Assembly: GCF_022200785.1 (NCBI RefSeq)
Contig: NZ_CP087585.1
Coordinates: 62,001 to 126,000, forward strand
Reading direction: 5' to 3'
Source of the DNA: Pedobacter mucosus
GTDB lineage: Bacteria > Bacteroidota > Bacteroidia > Sphingobacteriales > Sphingobacteriaceae
DNA: 64,000 nucleotides
Below, in pieces: positions 45,293-53,693 of the stretch. Position 1 is the first letter of the stretch, and each line of letters opens with the position of its first letter. A program made the position numbers and the translations under genes. The notes under the pieces are model-generated. The model did no database searches, was not told where the DNA came from, and saw nothing but the letters and a program-made list of their open reading frames with translations.

Positions 45293-45877
45293 ATGCTTGG
45301 AATTATTTTATCCGGTGGACAAAGCATTAGAATGGGTGCTGATAAAGGCTTGCTGAAATATCAAAATAAACTTTGGGCTGAAGCTGCGGTTGAAAAGTTT
45401 AAATCCCTGAATATCCCTGTTAAAATTTCTGTCAACCCAGCACAACAGCAAACTTATGCCAGCCATTTTAGGTTTGATAATTTGATTGTTGATTATCCTG
45501 ACCTGGATGTGAAAGGTCCATTACTTGGTATTTTATCAGCGCATTTAGTTAACAGTGAAGAAGATTTATTTTTATTGGCTTGCGATATGTTATTAATGGA
45601 AACAAGGTTTCTAAAAATGCTTAATCAATCAATGATCAGCAATAATTCTTTTGATGCTTATATTTTTACTAAAAATGGTCAACAAGAACCCTTATGTGGG
45701 ATTTATAAATCAGCGGGCCTGGAAAAAATTATGTTGCTATTACAAACTACAGGCTTAGCAAAATACAGCATGAAATTTATGTTGAGTAATTTGAATGTTT
45801 GTGAAATACCATTAGTAGACCAGGATTTCCGTTGCTTTGAAAATTTTAATTCTTCAGCAGAAATAAGGAGTCTATAA
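45293..45877 (+). CDS. mobA: Molybdenum cofactor guanylyltransferase
   Basis: 194 aa nucleotidyltransferase. N-terminal signature GIILSGGQSIRMGADKGLL for GTP binding, then DLDVKGPLLGILSA and LFLLACDMLLM, the metal-binding Asp region. It attaches GMP to molybdopterin, giving the bis-MGD form needed by NasA/Nar-type nitrate reductases. The placement beside a molybdenum nitrate reductase supports this. It is convergent with the rubredoxin-tailed gene, overlapping it by 6 bp at the stop codons. Confidence 0.88.
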   Translation: MLGIILSGGQSIRMGADKGLLKYQNKLWAEAAVEKFKSLNIPVKISVNPAQQQTYASHFRFDNLIVDYPDLDVKGPLLGILSAHLVNSEEDLFLLACDMLLMETRFLKMLNQSMISNNSFDAYIFTKNGQQEPLCGIYKSAGLEKIMLLLQTTGLAKYSMKFMLSNLNVCEIPLVDQDFRCFENFNSSAEIRSL

Positions 45878-47353
45878 GTTTTGCAAAATCGAATGACTGA
45901 TTTCGCTGAAATGCTTTTTTTCTCCTTCACAAAGCGCACATAAGTAACTTTCAGGTAAATCTGCGAAGGCTGTACCTGGATTAATATTATTTTCTACTTC
46001 TCCAATAGCCGGGTTGTAAACCGTAAAACAATTGTTGCACTGGTATAAAAAATCCTTATCGTTTTCTAAAATTTCTTCTGCATGGAAATGATGTTTTTGT
46101 AAGTCATTTTTAATGGCATTTAAACGATAGTCATGAAATTTTAAAATCGATCGCCTTACCTGTTCTGGTAGTATGAAACTTGGATTGTTCCGACTAAAAA
46201 CTTCTCCTGTGCGTTCATTTGGATTAAAGTTTTTGGCGCATAAAATGTCATAAACCGGAAATAGTTTTAATCCCAACAAGTTGATCAGGTATTTCCGCTG
46301 AATTAAAATGCTACTGAAAACCTCACTCTTTTTACGGGTTTTAATTCCAAAGCAAATCCCAAATGTTCGGGTATCATCTATGCTTAAATGTTTAACCAGA
46401 AAGTTTTTTAGTTCCAAACCTTCCAAGCAATTGTCTTCCACCTGAAAGTTTAACTCATTAGCCGCATGGCGCATGTTCAGTTTAAATTCTTCGAGTAGGG
46501 TATTCCAAAGGTGTTTGTCGTGCTCCTCAATTCCTTTAACAATGATAGTTTTCCACGATGTACAGCAAAGCTGACCAAGTTTAGTAGCTAAACAAAGCTG
46601 GCATAACTTCTTTAAAAAAGCAATACTAAACAACTCATCCCGCCTGTAAATACCAAGCCAATATTTGTTGTGGTAGCGGTTTAGGCCTTCATAGTATGGT
46701 AATGAAAATGAGGAGAGTGATACTTTATCTTCAGCAGGTTTCAGGATAAAATTTTCCTGATTTAAAAGTGCAAAAAGGGTTTCGCCGTTTGCTGATTCTG
46801 TATCAATAAATAATGTTGGATTAGTTATTAAAATAGTCTGTAATGCCTTCGTAAGCTTGGCAATATGGTTGGTATAGCACAATTGGTTCCATTCAAAAAT
46901 TACATTTGTTTTAGGAAAGCGGATAATTAAATGCCAATAATGTTCTGCTTTTGATGAAGCAATCCAGTTGATATTACCGGTTAACATTGGTGTAAAACTC
47001 TGTTCGCTATCACAAATGTTCACTTTTACGGAAGGTTTAAAATCAAAATCGCCTAAAACATCTTTATATACGCCTTCAGTTAACCATGTTTTTGTTGTAA
47101 AAATTTCTTCTGCCGGATAGGAACTGATCACATTTGGAAAATTGTTCGTGTCAATCTCGAAAGGAATATCGAGTTTGTTAAGCTCGGCAGTGAAAATAGC
47201 AATGTTATATGTACTTATATCAACCAACAATTGTTGACGAAGTCCAAAACGTACAAACCTTACCCCAGCTTTTGTTGCAGCAACAAGGATGTTGTAGAGA
47301 TTACCTGGCGAAATGATGCCGCCTAAAAAATTTATAATAATGGTTTGATGCAT
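45872..47353 (-). CDS. Nitrite/sulfite reductase-like protein with C-terminal rubredoxin domain
   Basis: 493 aa. The last 60 residues are a rubredoxin: CNNC (Cys439, Cys442) and CALC (Cys472, Cys475) with YNPAIGE and GTAFADLPESYLC between, so one Fe(Cys)4 site. The first about 400 residues look like two ferredoxin-like half-domains of the NirA/sulfite reductase type (INFLGGIISPGNL ... GVRFVRFGLRQQLL, then LCCTSWKTIIVKGIEE), but the paired cysteine motifs that bind siroheme-[4Fe-4S] are not evident. I infer an electron carrier or assembly partner for the nitrate/nitrite enzymes; catalysis is doubtful. It starts at the stop of the nitrate reductase-associated gene (1-bp overlap). Confidence 0.7.
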   Translation of the reverse strand: MHQTIIINFLGGIISPGNLYNILVAATKAGVRFVRFGLRQQLLVDISTYNIAIFTAELNKLDIPFEIDTNNFPNVISSYPAEEIFTTKTWLTEGVYKDVLGDFDFKPSVKVNICDSEQSFTPMLTGNINWIASSKAEHYWHLIIRFPKTNVIFEWNQLCYTNHIAKLTKALQTILITNPTLFIDTESANGETLFALLNQENFILKPAEDKVSLSSFSLPYYEGLNRYHNKYWLGIYRRDELFSIAFLKKLCQLCLATKLGQLCCTSWKTIIVKGIEEHDKHLWNTLLEEFKLNMRHAANELNFQVEDNCLEGLELKNFLVKHLSIDDTRTFGICFGIKTRKKSEVFSSILIQRKYLINLLGLKLFPVYDILCAKNFNPNERTGEVFSRNNPSFILPEQVRRSILKFHDYRLNAIKNDLQKHHFHAEEILENDKDFLYQCNNCFTVYNPAIGEVENNINPGTAFADLPESYLCALCEGEKKHFSEISHSILQNL

Positions 47354-47859
47354 TATTGTGCACTTAAAAGTCCAAACTCAATTGCCGCTTTAGGGAAATT
47401 CATATTTTCATGTCCGGGTCTGCATAATTTCAGTAGTGCAAACCTTTGGATGTTGGTAAGATTTTGCCATTGATCTACTGAAATATCCAATTGAAACTCT
47501 TGTGATTTTTCCTTGATCTTAATGGGTATTTGTTTTAAATTTCCCCATTCCGGAAAGGGATCAATAGCAAGTTCATCAGCTTCTTTTTTTGTGTATTTGT
47601 TAATTAAGCCAATCAGAAACTGATGATAATTTTGTGTTTCAATACCATTTGAAACTGGCATTAAAGCTAATTTTATCCTTTCGGAAGCATTGAATTTACT
47701 CCAGGCTGCCAACTTTAATTTTATTCCAGCTGCATCCATTTTAAAACGAACAATCATGGGGATACAACGAATATTATCCTCCATAAAATCTTCTTCAAAC
47801 TTAAAATATTCTATCCCTTTAAGGTTTTTAAATTCTGATGGTCCGAGTGTTGTTTTCAT
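47353..47859 (-). CDS. Nitrate reductase-associated protein (NarM-like, Nitr_red_assoc family)
   Basis: 168 aa, cytoplasmic. Family pattern: FEEDFMEDNIRCIPMIVRFKMD, KLKLAAWSKFNASERIKLALMPV, and a C-terminal FALLKLCRPGHENMNFPKAAIEFGL. In cyanobacteria the related NarM is needed for active assimilatory nitrate reductase; the mechanism is not settled. It follows the nitrate reductase gene by 17 bp and overlaps the next gene, so it is plainly in the operon. The family call rests on the residue pattern and context. Confidence 0.82.
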   Translation of the reverse strand: MKTTLGPSEFKNLKGIEYFKFEEDFMEDNIRCIPMIVRFKMDAAGIKLKLAAWSKFNASERIKLALMPVSNGIETQNYHQFLIGLINKYTKKEADELAIDPFPEWGNLKQIPIKIKEKSQEFQLDISVDQWQNLTNIQRFALLKLCRPGHENMNFPKAAIEFGLLSAQ

Positions 47860-47876
47860 CCTTATTAATTATTTAT

Positions 47877-50800
47877 TTATGCTACTATTGCGATTTGAAC
47901 TTCTGTTTTTAAAACATTAACAAAGGAATTTAAAATTGCTTTAACTTCAGATTTACAGCTTCCGCAGCTCATTCCGGCACCCGTAAGCTGGCAAAGCTGC
48001 AAATGATCTTTACATCCTTCGTTTATTTTATTGATTAGATTTCCTTCGCCAACATTATTACAACTGCAAACTATTTTACCCAAAACGGGTTCTGTAGTTT
48101 TATCACTTCTTAATAATTGAAGCCTTTTTTCGCTTAACTCTATTTTATTTTCAATCAGGTTGCGGAACTCTAAAAAATCACTTTTATCGCCAATTAAAAT
48201 GGCACCAACCAACCTATCATTGTGTACGATACATTTTTTATAATAGCGTTTTGCTTTGTCGATAAAAACAATTTCTTCATAGGTTGAATCATTGTTCGGG
48301 ATTTCTGCCAAACCCAAAGAGCACAATGCTAAGCTGTGCATTTTTAGGATATTCATCAATAAACTGCCTTGATAAAATTTGGCAATATCGCCACAAAGAT
48401 ATCTGGCTACAATTTCGGCCTGTTGTTCTGCTGCGGCAGTTATTCCATACATCTGGCCTTTAAATTCTGCAATCTCACCAATGGCGTAAACATCCTTTTC
48501 AGTAGTTTGTAAATATTCATCAACTATAACACCTCTTTTGCAATCTATGCCTGCTTGTTTAATTAATTCGATGTTCGGAACGGTACCTATGGCAATTACC
48601 AGCGATTCGCAATTGATAATTAAACCACTTTTTAAACGAATTCCTGAAATAGTTTTTTCACCAATAATCCTGTCCACTTCATCATTATAAAAAATTTCAA
48701 TTCCCTTGCTCACTAATTCTTCATGCAGTAATTGGCTGCCTAAAGCATCCAACTGGCGACCCATTAACCTAGAAATCCTTTGGATTATGGTTACTTTAAA
48801 TCCCGTTTCAGTTAACGAAGTAGCCAATTCTATTCCAAGTAGGCCACCGCCAACCACCACCACTTTGCCATTGGTTGTTTGTATGTGTTTTTTAAAATGA
48901 TCGGCATCATCTCGACTTCTCATTGTAAATATTCCATTTAGCTTTGGGATATCTTTAAGCATAAAAGGCCTGCTTCCAGTCGCTAGTACCAAAATATCGT
49001 AATGGTGAACTTTTCCATTACTATCTACAACTGTTTTAGCTTCTTTATTTACCTTTTCAATCCCTATACCGCGGTGCAATTTTATCCTATAATCGCTTTC
49101 TTCGCTATCGCTCATTTTAATGAGGTTATGCCAAGGTAAAGTGCCAATGATGTAATCGGGGAGGAGTACGCGGTTGTAAAAAGGAAAATTTTCTTTGCTA
49201 AAAATTTCTATATCATCTTCTGCATTCAAAGCCCTGTAGCTTTTAACAAAACCACAAGCGCCAGCACCAGCACCAATTACAATAATTTTCTGATGAGGCT
49301 TTTTATAAAGTTTCACCTCTACGGCGCTAAACTTAAAGTCGGGCTCTTTACTTAGCGGATCAACAAGATTATTTGTCAGGTTATTTACTCGATTCAAATC
49401 ACTTTTTAAAATCAAGCCCCAATGCATAGGCATAAAAACTACTCCTGGTTTAATGGCTGTTGAGTACTTTGCTTTGACCCTCACATGGCCACGTAAACTG
49501 GAAATTTCTACGACATCATTATCCTTAATATTTCGTTTTTCCGCATCCGCAGGATGAATTTCAAGAAAGGATTCACTGATGTGTTGGTTGAGTTTATTTA
49601 CTTTGCCGGTTTTACTTCGAGTATGCCATTGATCTCGCACCCTACCTGTGGTTAAAATCAGCGGATGTTCTGTTGTTAAATCTTCCGATTGGTTTTGATC
49701 ACCAAATGATAAAATATTGGCTTTTCTATCAGGCGTATAAAACTGATGATCTGCAAATAACCTCGCCGTTCCGAATGCAATTTCGTTTTTCGGAAAAGGC
49801 CATTGAACAGCTCTTTTTTCTTTTAAAGTGGTGTAATTTAAACCGCTAATGTCAATATTCGTACCTTCGGTTAGGGCAGCATGTTCATCATATATTTCCG
49901 AAGCATCTTTAAAATCGAAGCCATGAAAGCCCATTTTTTTAGCAAAGCGACAAATGATTTCTGCATCTGGCAGTGCTTCTCCTGGTGCTTCAATTACTTT
50001 GCTTAAATAAGAAATGTAGCGACCAGCATTCGTCATGGTACCTTCTTTTTCTACCCAGGCGGCTGCGGGCAAAACCACATCGGCATATTTTAAGGTTTCT
50101 ACCGTGTTGCTAATATCTTGGACCACTACAAATTTCGCCTTCTTTAAACCTTCTTCCGCTTTACGAACATCAGGCAAGCTAATTAACGGATTGGTACATA
50201 AAATCCAAACCGCTTTGAGTTTCCCGGTGTTCAACTCATCAAACATTTCGGTCGCGGTAAGGCCAGGTTTTGGCTGGATGGTTCCAAGAGGGATTTGCCA
50301 AAACTTTTCTACTTCATTTCGGTGTTCTTCATTGGCTAAATTTCGATGTGCCGGCAAAAGATTGCTTAAGCCTCCAACTTCTCTGCCGCCCATGGCATTT
50401 GGTTGTCCGGTTAGAGAAAATGGGCCACTTCCGGGTTTCCCAATATGACCCGTAATTAAATTCAGGTTAATTATCGAAAGGTTTTTATTGGTGCCAATTA
50501 CACTTTGATTTAGGCCCATGGTCCACATGGTGATAAAACCTTTTGCATCGCCAATAAAAGATGCGACCAAACGAATATCACTTTCTTCGATGCCGCAAAT
50601 GATAGCAGCCTCTGCAATAGAAGTTTCGAAAACCGTTGATTTATATTTTTCAAAACCGTTTGTGCAGTTTAAAATAAAATCAGCATCAACCTTTCCATTT
50701 TCGATTAAACACCTGCCAATGGCGTGATGCAAGGTAATATCAGTACCGGAATTAAGTTGCAAATGAACATCGGCAAGTGAGCAAGTTTGTGTTTTCCTAG

Positions 50801-51425
50801 GGTCGCTCACTATAATTTTTAAGTTTGGGTTTTTAAGTTTGGCAGCCTCAACCCGGCGCCATAAAATGGGGTGGCACCATGCTGGGTTAGCGCCTGCAAC
50901 AAAAATGCAATCGGCAATTTCTAGATCATCATAACTAATGGGAACGGCATCTTCACCCAAACTCATTTTATAACCAACAACCGCACTGCTCATACATAAG
51001 CGGCTGTTGGTATCAATATTATTGCTGCCGATAAATCCTTTAATTAATTTATTTACAACATAATATTCTTCTGTTAAACATTGTCCGCTGGCATAAAAAG
51101 CCACACTATCCGGACCGTGTTTTTTAATGAGCGCTTTAAAAACAGCAGCCGTTCGATCCAAGGCAGTATCCCAACTTACCCTTTGTAGAGGCATATTTTT
51201 GTTGTACCGCATCTCTGGATAAAGCAGGCGATCACTTTTATCATTTGCTGTATAATGTAAGTTTAAGCCTTTGCTGCATAACATTCCCTTATTTACAGGG
51301 TGATTTTTATCTCCTTCTACTGAAATTCGCTCATGAATATCCTTGCTGATCACAATGCCGCAGCCCACTCCGCAATAGCAGCAAGTTGTGGTATTATTTA
51401 GTGATATTTTTTTGTTGTTTTTCAA
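47877..51425 (-). CDS. Assimilatory nitrate reductase: fused Mo-bisMGD catalytic, FAD/NAD(P)H and [2Fe-2S] domains
   Basis: 1182 aa. The N-terminus binds [4Fe-4S] through CCYCGVGC (Cys15-Cys22) and a later Cys in GMLCSKGLN. The molybdopterin oxidoreductase fold fills about 1-690 (SDPRKTQTCSLADVHL, GLNQSVIG, GSGPFSLTGQPNAMGGREVGG, then a dinucleotide-binding domain with RVRDQWHTRSKTGKVN). An FAD-dependent pyridine nucleotide reductase follows (about 715-1090; VIGAGAGACGFVKSY, VVVGGGLLGIELA). The tail (about 1105-1175) is a BFD-like [2Fe-2S] domain with CSCNNVG and GAGMSCGSCK. It thus joins functions that are separate subunits in Klebsiella and Bacillus. It reduces nitrate to nitrite in the cytoplasm with NAD(P)H. 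Confidence 0.92.
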   Translation of the reverse strand: MKNNKKISLNNTTTCCYCGVGCGIVISKDIHERISVEGDKNHPVNKGMLCSKGLNLHYTANDKSDRLLYPEMRYNKNMPLQRVSWDTALDRTAAVFKALIKKHGPDSVAFYASGQCLTEEYYVVNKLIKGFIGSNNIDTNSRLCMSSAVVGYKMSLGEDAVPISYDDLEIADCIFVAGANPAWCHPILWRRVEAAKLKNPNLKIIVSDPRKTQTCSLADVHLQLNSGTDITLHHAIGRCLIENGKVDADFILNCTNGFEKYKSTVFETSIAEAAIICGIEESDIRLVASFIGDAKGFITMWTMGLNQSVIGTNKNLSIINLNLITGHIGKPGSGPFSLTGQPNAMGGREVGGLSNLLPAHRNLANEEHRNEVEKFWQIPLGTIQPKPGLTATEMFDELNTGKLKAVWILCTNPLISLPDVRKAEEGLKKAKFVVVQDISNTVETLKYADVVLPAAAWVEKEGTMTNAGRYISYLSKVIEAPGEALPDAEIICRFAKKMGFHGFDFKDASEIYDEHAALTEGTNIDISGLNYTTLKEKRAVQWPFPKNEIAFGTARLFADHQFYTPDRKANILSFGDQNQSEDLTTEHPLILTTGRVRDQWHTRSKTGKVNKLNQHISESFLEIHPADAEKRNIKDNDVVEISSLRGHVRVKAKYSTAIKPGVVFMPMHWGLILKSDLNRVNNLTNNLVDPLSKEPDFKFSAVEVKLYKKPHQKIIVIGAGAGACGFVKSYRALNAEDDIEIFSKENFPFYNRVLLPDYIIGTLPWHNLIKMSDSEESDYRIKLHRGIGIEKVNKEAKTVVDSNGKVHHYDILVLATGSRPFMLKDIPKLNGIFTMRSRDDADHFKKHIQTTNGKVVVVGGGLLGIELATSLTETGFKVTIIQRISRLMGRQLDALGSQLLHEELVSKGIEIFYNDEVDRIIGEKTISGIRLKSGLIINCESLVIAIGTVPNIELIKQAGIDCKRGVIVDEYLQTTEKDVYAIGEIAEFKGQMYGITAAAEQQAEIVARYLCGDIAKFYQGSLLMNILKMHSLALCSLGLAEIPNNDSTYEEIVFIDKAKRYYKKCIVHNDRLVGAILIGDKSDFLEFRNLIENKIELSEKRLQLLRSDKTTEPVLGKIVCSCNNVGEGNLINKINEGCKDHLQLCQLTGAGMSCGSCKSEVKAILNSFVNVLKTEVQIAIVA

Positions 51426-51451
51426 CTGATAAACTTAGTGAAGGATAAAAT

Positions 51452-52819
51452 TTATTTATGAGGTACGAGTACAAGTGAAGTGGTTTCTGATCTTTTTTGA
51501 GCCATAATTGTTCTGAAAATAAATACAGCAACTCCAACACCCAAAATGATATAACCAAGCAGGGTAAAGGCATTGGTATAATCAATCAAATCTTTTTGGA
51601 TGGTTACGCCATTTTCAATTACGTTGCTAGTGGCATGGTTGGCTTTTGCTTTAAACATAAAGGCAATAAGCATGGCGCCAATATTTCCGCCGGCACCAAC
51701 GATGCCGGCAACGCTACCAACGGCCAGTGGGTTTATAAATGGAACTAAGCTATAAGATGCACCATTGGCCATTTTTAAACTTAAACCAAATACGAACATC
51801 ATAAAAATTGCCATTCCAATGTTGCCAGATTTTGCAAACCAGATTAAACCAACGCCTTCTACTAATAGTAACAGCGCCAGTAAAAGTGTCTTGCCATCAA
51901 ATCCCCATGTTTTACCAATTTTATCAGCAACGATTCCGCCTAATGGTCGGGCGAAGATGTTGATCCAGCCAAAAATACCAGCAACCATTCCGGCCACCGC
52001 TATTGTTGAACCAAACGAATCTGTAAAAAAGATCGGCGCAAAATTGTCTACCGTAATTTCTACACCAAAACATGCGGCATAAGCGATGGTTAAAATCCAG
52101 GTTCTGTAATCTTTCGCAGCCAATAAAAAGGTGTTAACAGTTTTTTTTGATTCCTTTTCTTTAACATCCTTAAAATCTCCCTGAGGGGAATCTAAGGTAT
52201 AACGATGGTATAAAAAAGCACAAACCAAAAGCATTACTCCAGGGAAAATCATGGCAAAACGCCAGCTGTCGGCAGCGCTACAAAATCCCAAGGCAGTAAA
52301 ACCTGATGCTATAAGCGGCATAAATAAATTAGCAGCCCCACCGCCCGCATTTCCAAAACCACCCGCTGTTGCGTTCGCTGTGCCTTTAATATTCGGGGCA
52401 AACATTATTGAAGTATGGAATTGCGTAATTACAAATGAAGCACCGATTACACCAATTGCTAATCTGAAAAGTAAAAACGACGTATAAGATTGACTGGTTC
52501 CAATAAGTAAAACCGGTATGGCGCAAATAACCAATAGCCAGGTGTAAATTAATTTCGGACCAAATTTATCAATCAATCTGCCTATTAATAAGCGGGCTAT
52601 GATGGTTGCGGATACCGATGCAATTTGAATATTACCAACCTGATCTTTGCTAAGGTGCAGTTGCTCTCTTGCAATCTTCATTAAAGGCGCCATCCCAAAC
52701 CAGGCGAAAAAGCAAAAGAAAAAGGTAAGCCAAGTGATGTGGAAGGTTTTCATTTGAACACCTTTCAATGAAAATATATTTAATTTTTCTAAGGGTTTGT
52801 TGATGGAAAAAGTTGCCAT
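51452..52819 (-). CDS. narK: NarK/NNP-type nitrate/nitrite MFS transporter
   Basis: 455 aa with about 12 hydrophobic segments. Family marks: FAWFGMAPLM near the N-terminus, RLLIGRLIDKFGPK in the first cytoplasmic loop, and the nitrate signature region GGFGNAGGGAANLFMPLI; a second glycine-rich repeat VAGIVGAGGNIGAM appears in the second half. It imports nitrate (or exchanges nitrite). Genes for nitrate and nitrite reductase on both sides fix its role in assimilation. Confidence 0.93.
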   Translation of the reverse strand: MATFSINKPLEKLNIFSLKGVQMKTFHITWLTFFFCFFAWFGMAPLMKIAREQLHLSKDQVGNIQIASVSATIIARLLIGRLIDKFGPKLIYTWLLVICAIPVLLIGTSQSYTSFLLFRLAIGVIGASFVITQFHTSIMFAPNIKGTANATAGGFGNAGGGAANLFMPLIASGFTALGFCSAADSWRFAMIFPGVMLLVCAFLYHRYTLDSPQGDFKDVKEKESKKTVNTFLLAAKDYRTWILTIAYAACFGVEITVDNFAPIFFTDSFGSTIAVAGMVAGIFGWINIFARPLGGIVADKIGKTWGFDGKTLLLALLLLVEGVGLIWFAKSGNIGMAIFMMFVFGLSLKMANGASYSLVPFINPLAVGSVAGIVGAGGNIGAMLIAFMFKAKANHATSNVIENGVTIQKDLIDYTNAFTLLGYIILGVGVAVFIFRTIMAQKRSETTSLVLVPHK

Positions 52820-52859
52820 ATGTTATGAATTAAGCATAAATGAATAAACTGTTGTTGTA

Positions 52860-53255
52860 TTAAAATTTATAACCTAAGCCTACGCCAGGGTTCCATTTGC
52901 CATTTTTTGTTGCAGTTTTTGGATTGTAATATAAAGGCACTTGTATGGCGAGATGATGGAAAGCCATGGTTAAACCGAAACCAAGGTTAGGCGTTAACGC
53001 TGCATTTTTTGTCGCACCAGCGGCAACTTTATCTTCTTTAATTCTTAAACTTGGCAGTAATCCCAATAAAACGGTGTATGGTTTTTTATTAAATTTAATA
53101 CTTGGGCCAGCACAATTAATAAAAGCACCATGATCAACATATCCGGCTACGATTATGCCTTCGAATAATACGGCCTTTGTTTGTGATTGAGCGGAAAAAA
53201 AGAACAAGGTTAGTGCAAGACAGCCAATAAAAGCTGCATAATTCTGGATTTTCAT
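52860..53255 (-). CDS. Small exported protein of unknown function in the nitrate operon
   Basis: 131 aa. The signal peptide ends near SAQSQ (about residue 25). The mature part is short and beta-rich with alternating hydrophobic residues, and ends in GVGLGYKF, an aromatic C-terminus like that of outer-membrane beta-barrel strands. It is too small for a typical porin, though four to six strands could fit. It lies between narK and nirD in the same direction, so a role in nitrate passage or in the operon's envelope part is possible. I do not recognise a family. Confidence 0.6.
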   Translation of the reverse strand: MKIQNYAAFIGCLALTLFFFSAQSQTKAVLFEGIIVAGYVDHGAFINCAGPSIKFNKKPYTVLLGLLPSLRIKEDKVAAGATKNAALTPNLGFGLTMAFHHLAIQVPLYYNPKTATKNGKWNPGVGLGYKF

Positions 53256-53311
53256 ATGAGTTGGTTTGGTTTAAGTTTTTAATTGGAAAGTGTAACTCTT
53301 AAGTAGTTAAT

Positions 53312-53662
53312 TTAAGATTTTGGCATAACGCCAATGTAAACAGTTCCATTTTCTACCTTTACTGGGTAGGTTTTTATTGCGCATTCATCTCCACTTAAAC
53401 ATTCTCCAGTGCTTAATGAGAAGGTTTTTTTGTGGAAGGGACAAGCTACTTTTGGTTCATCTGAAGTGGATCCAATCATCCCCCGACTTAAGGCCATTTG
53501 TTTTTTATGTGGACATTCATTTTGTGTTGCATACCACTCATTTCTTCGGGTAAAATAGAATAGAGCGATTTGATCGTCGCCATGTTTTACACAAACGCCA
53601 CCATTTTCTACAGCATCCTCCACGCGGCATGCGGCTAACCAACTATTTAATGTTTCATTCAT
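53312..53662 (-). CDS. nirD: Nitrite reductase small subunit, Rieske [2Fe-2S]
   Basis: 116 aa from the ATG at 53662. The longer frame from 53731 would overlap the end of nirB. Rieske-like fold with NECPHKKQMALSRG and CPFHKKTFSLSTGECL, giving the Cys-x-His and Cys-x2-His ligand pairs, and a typical NirD length. It is a partner of NirB in NADH-dependent reduction of nitrite to ammonium. It starts 31 bp after the nirB stop. Confidence 0.9.
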   Translation of the reverse strand: MNETLNSWLAACRVEDAVENGGVCVKHGDDQIALFYFTRRNEWYATQNECPHKKQMALSRGMIGSTSDEPKVACPFHKKTFSLSTGECLSGDECAIKTYPVKVENGTVYIGVMPKS

Positions 53663-53693
53663 TTTCTTTGGGATTAAGGTTAAATTGTTTCGG

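Noticed and set aside
45703..45939. 78-aa - strand ORF antisense to mobA
   Set aside because: The mobA frame carries clear family motifs and the other does not.
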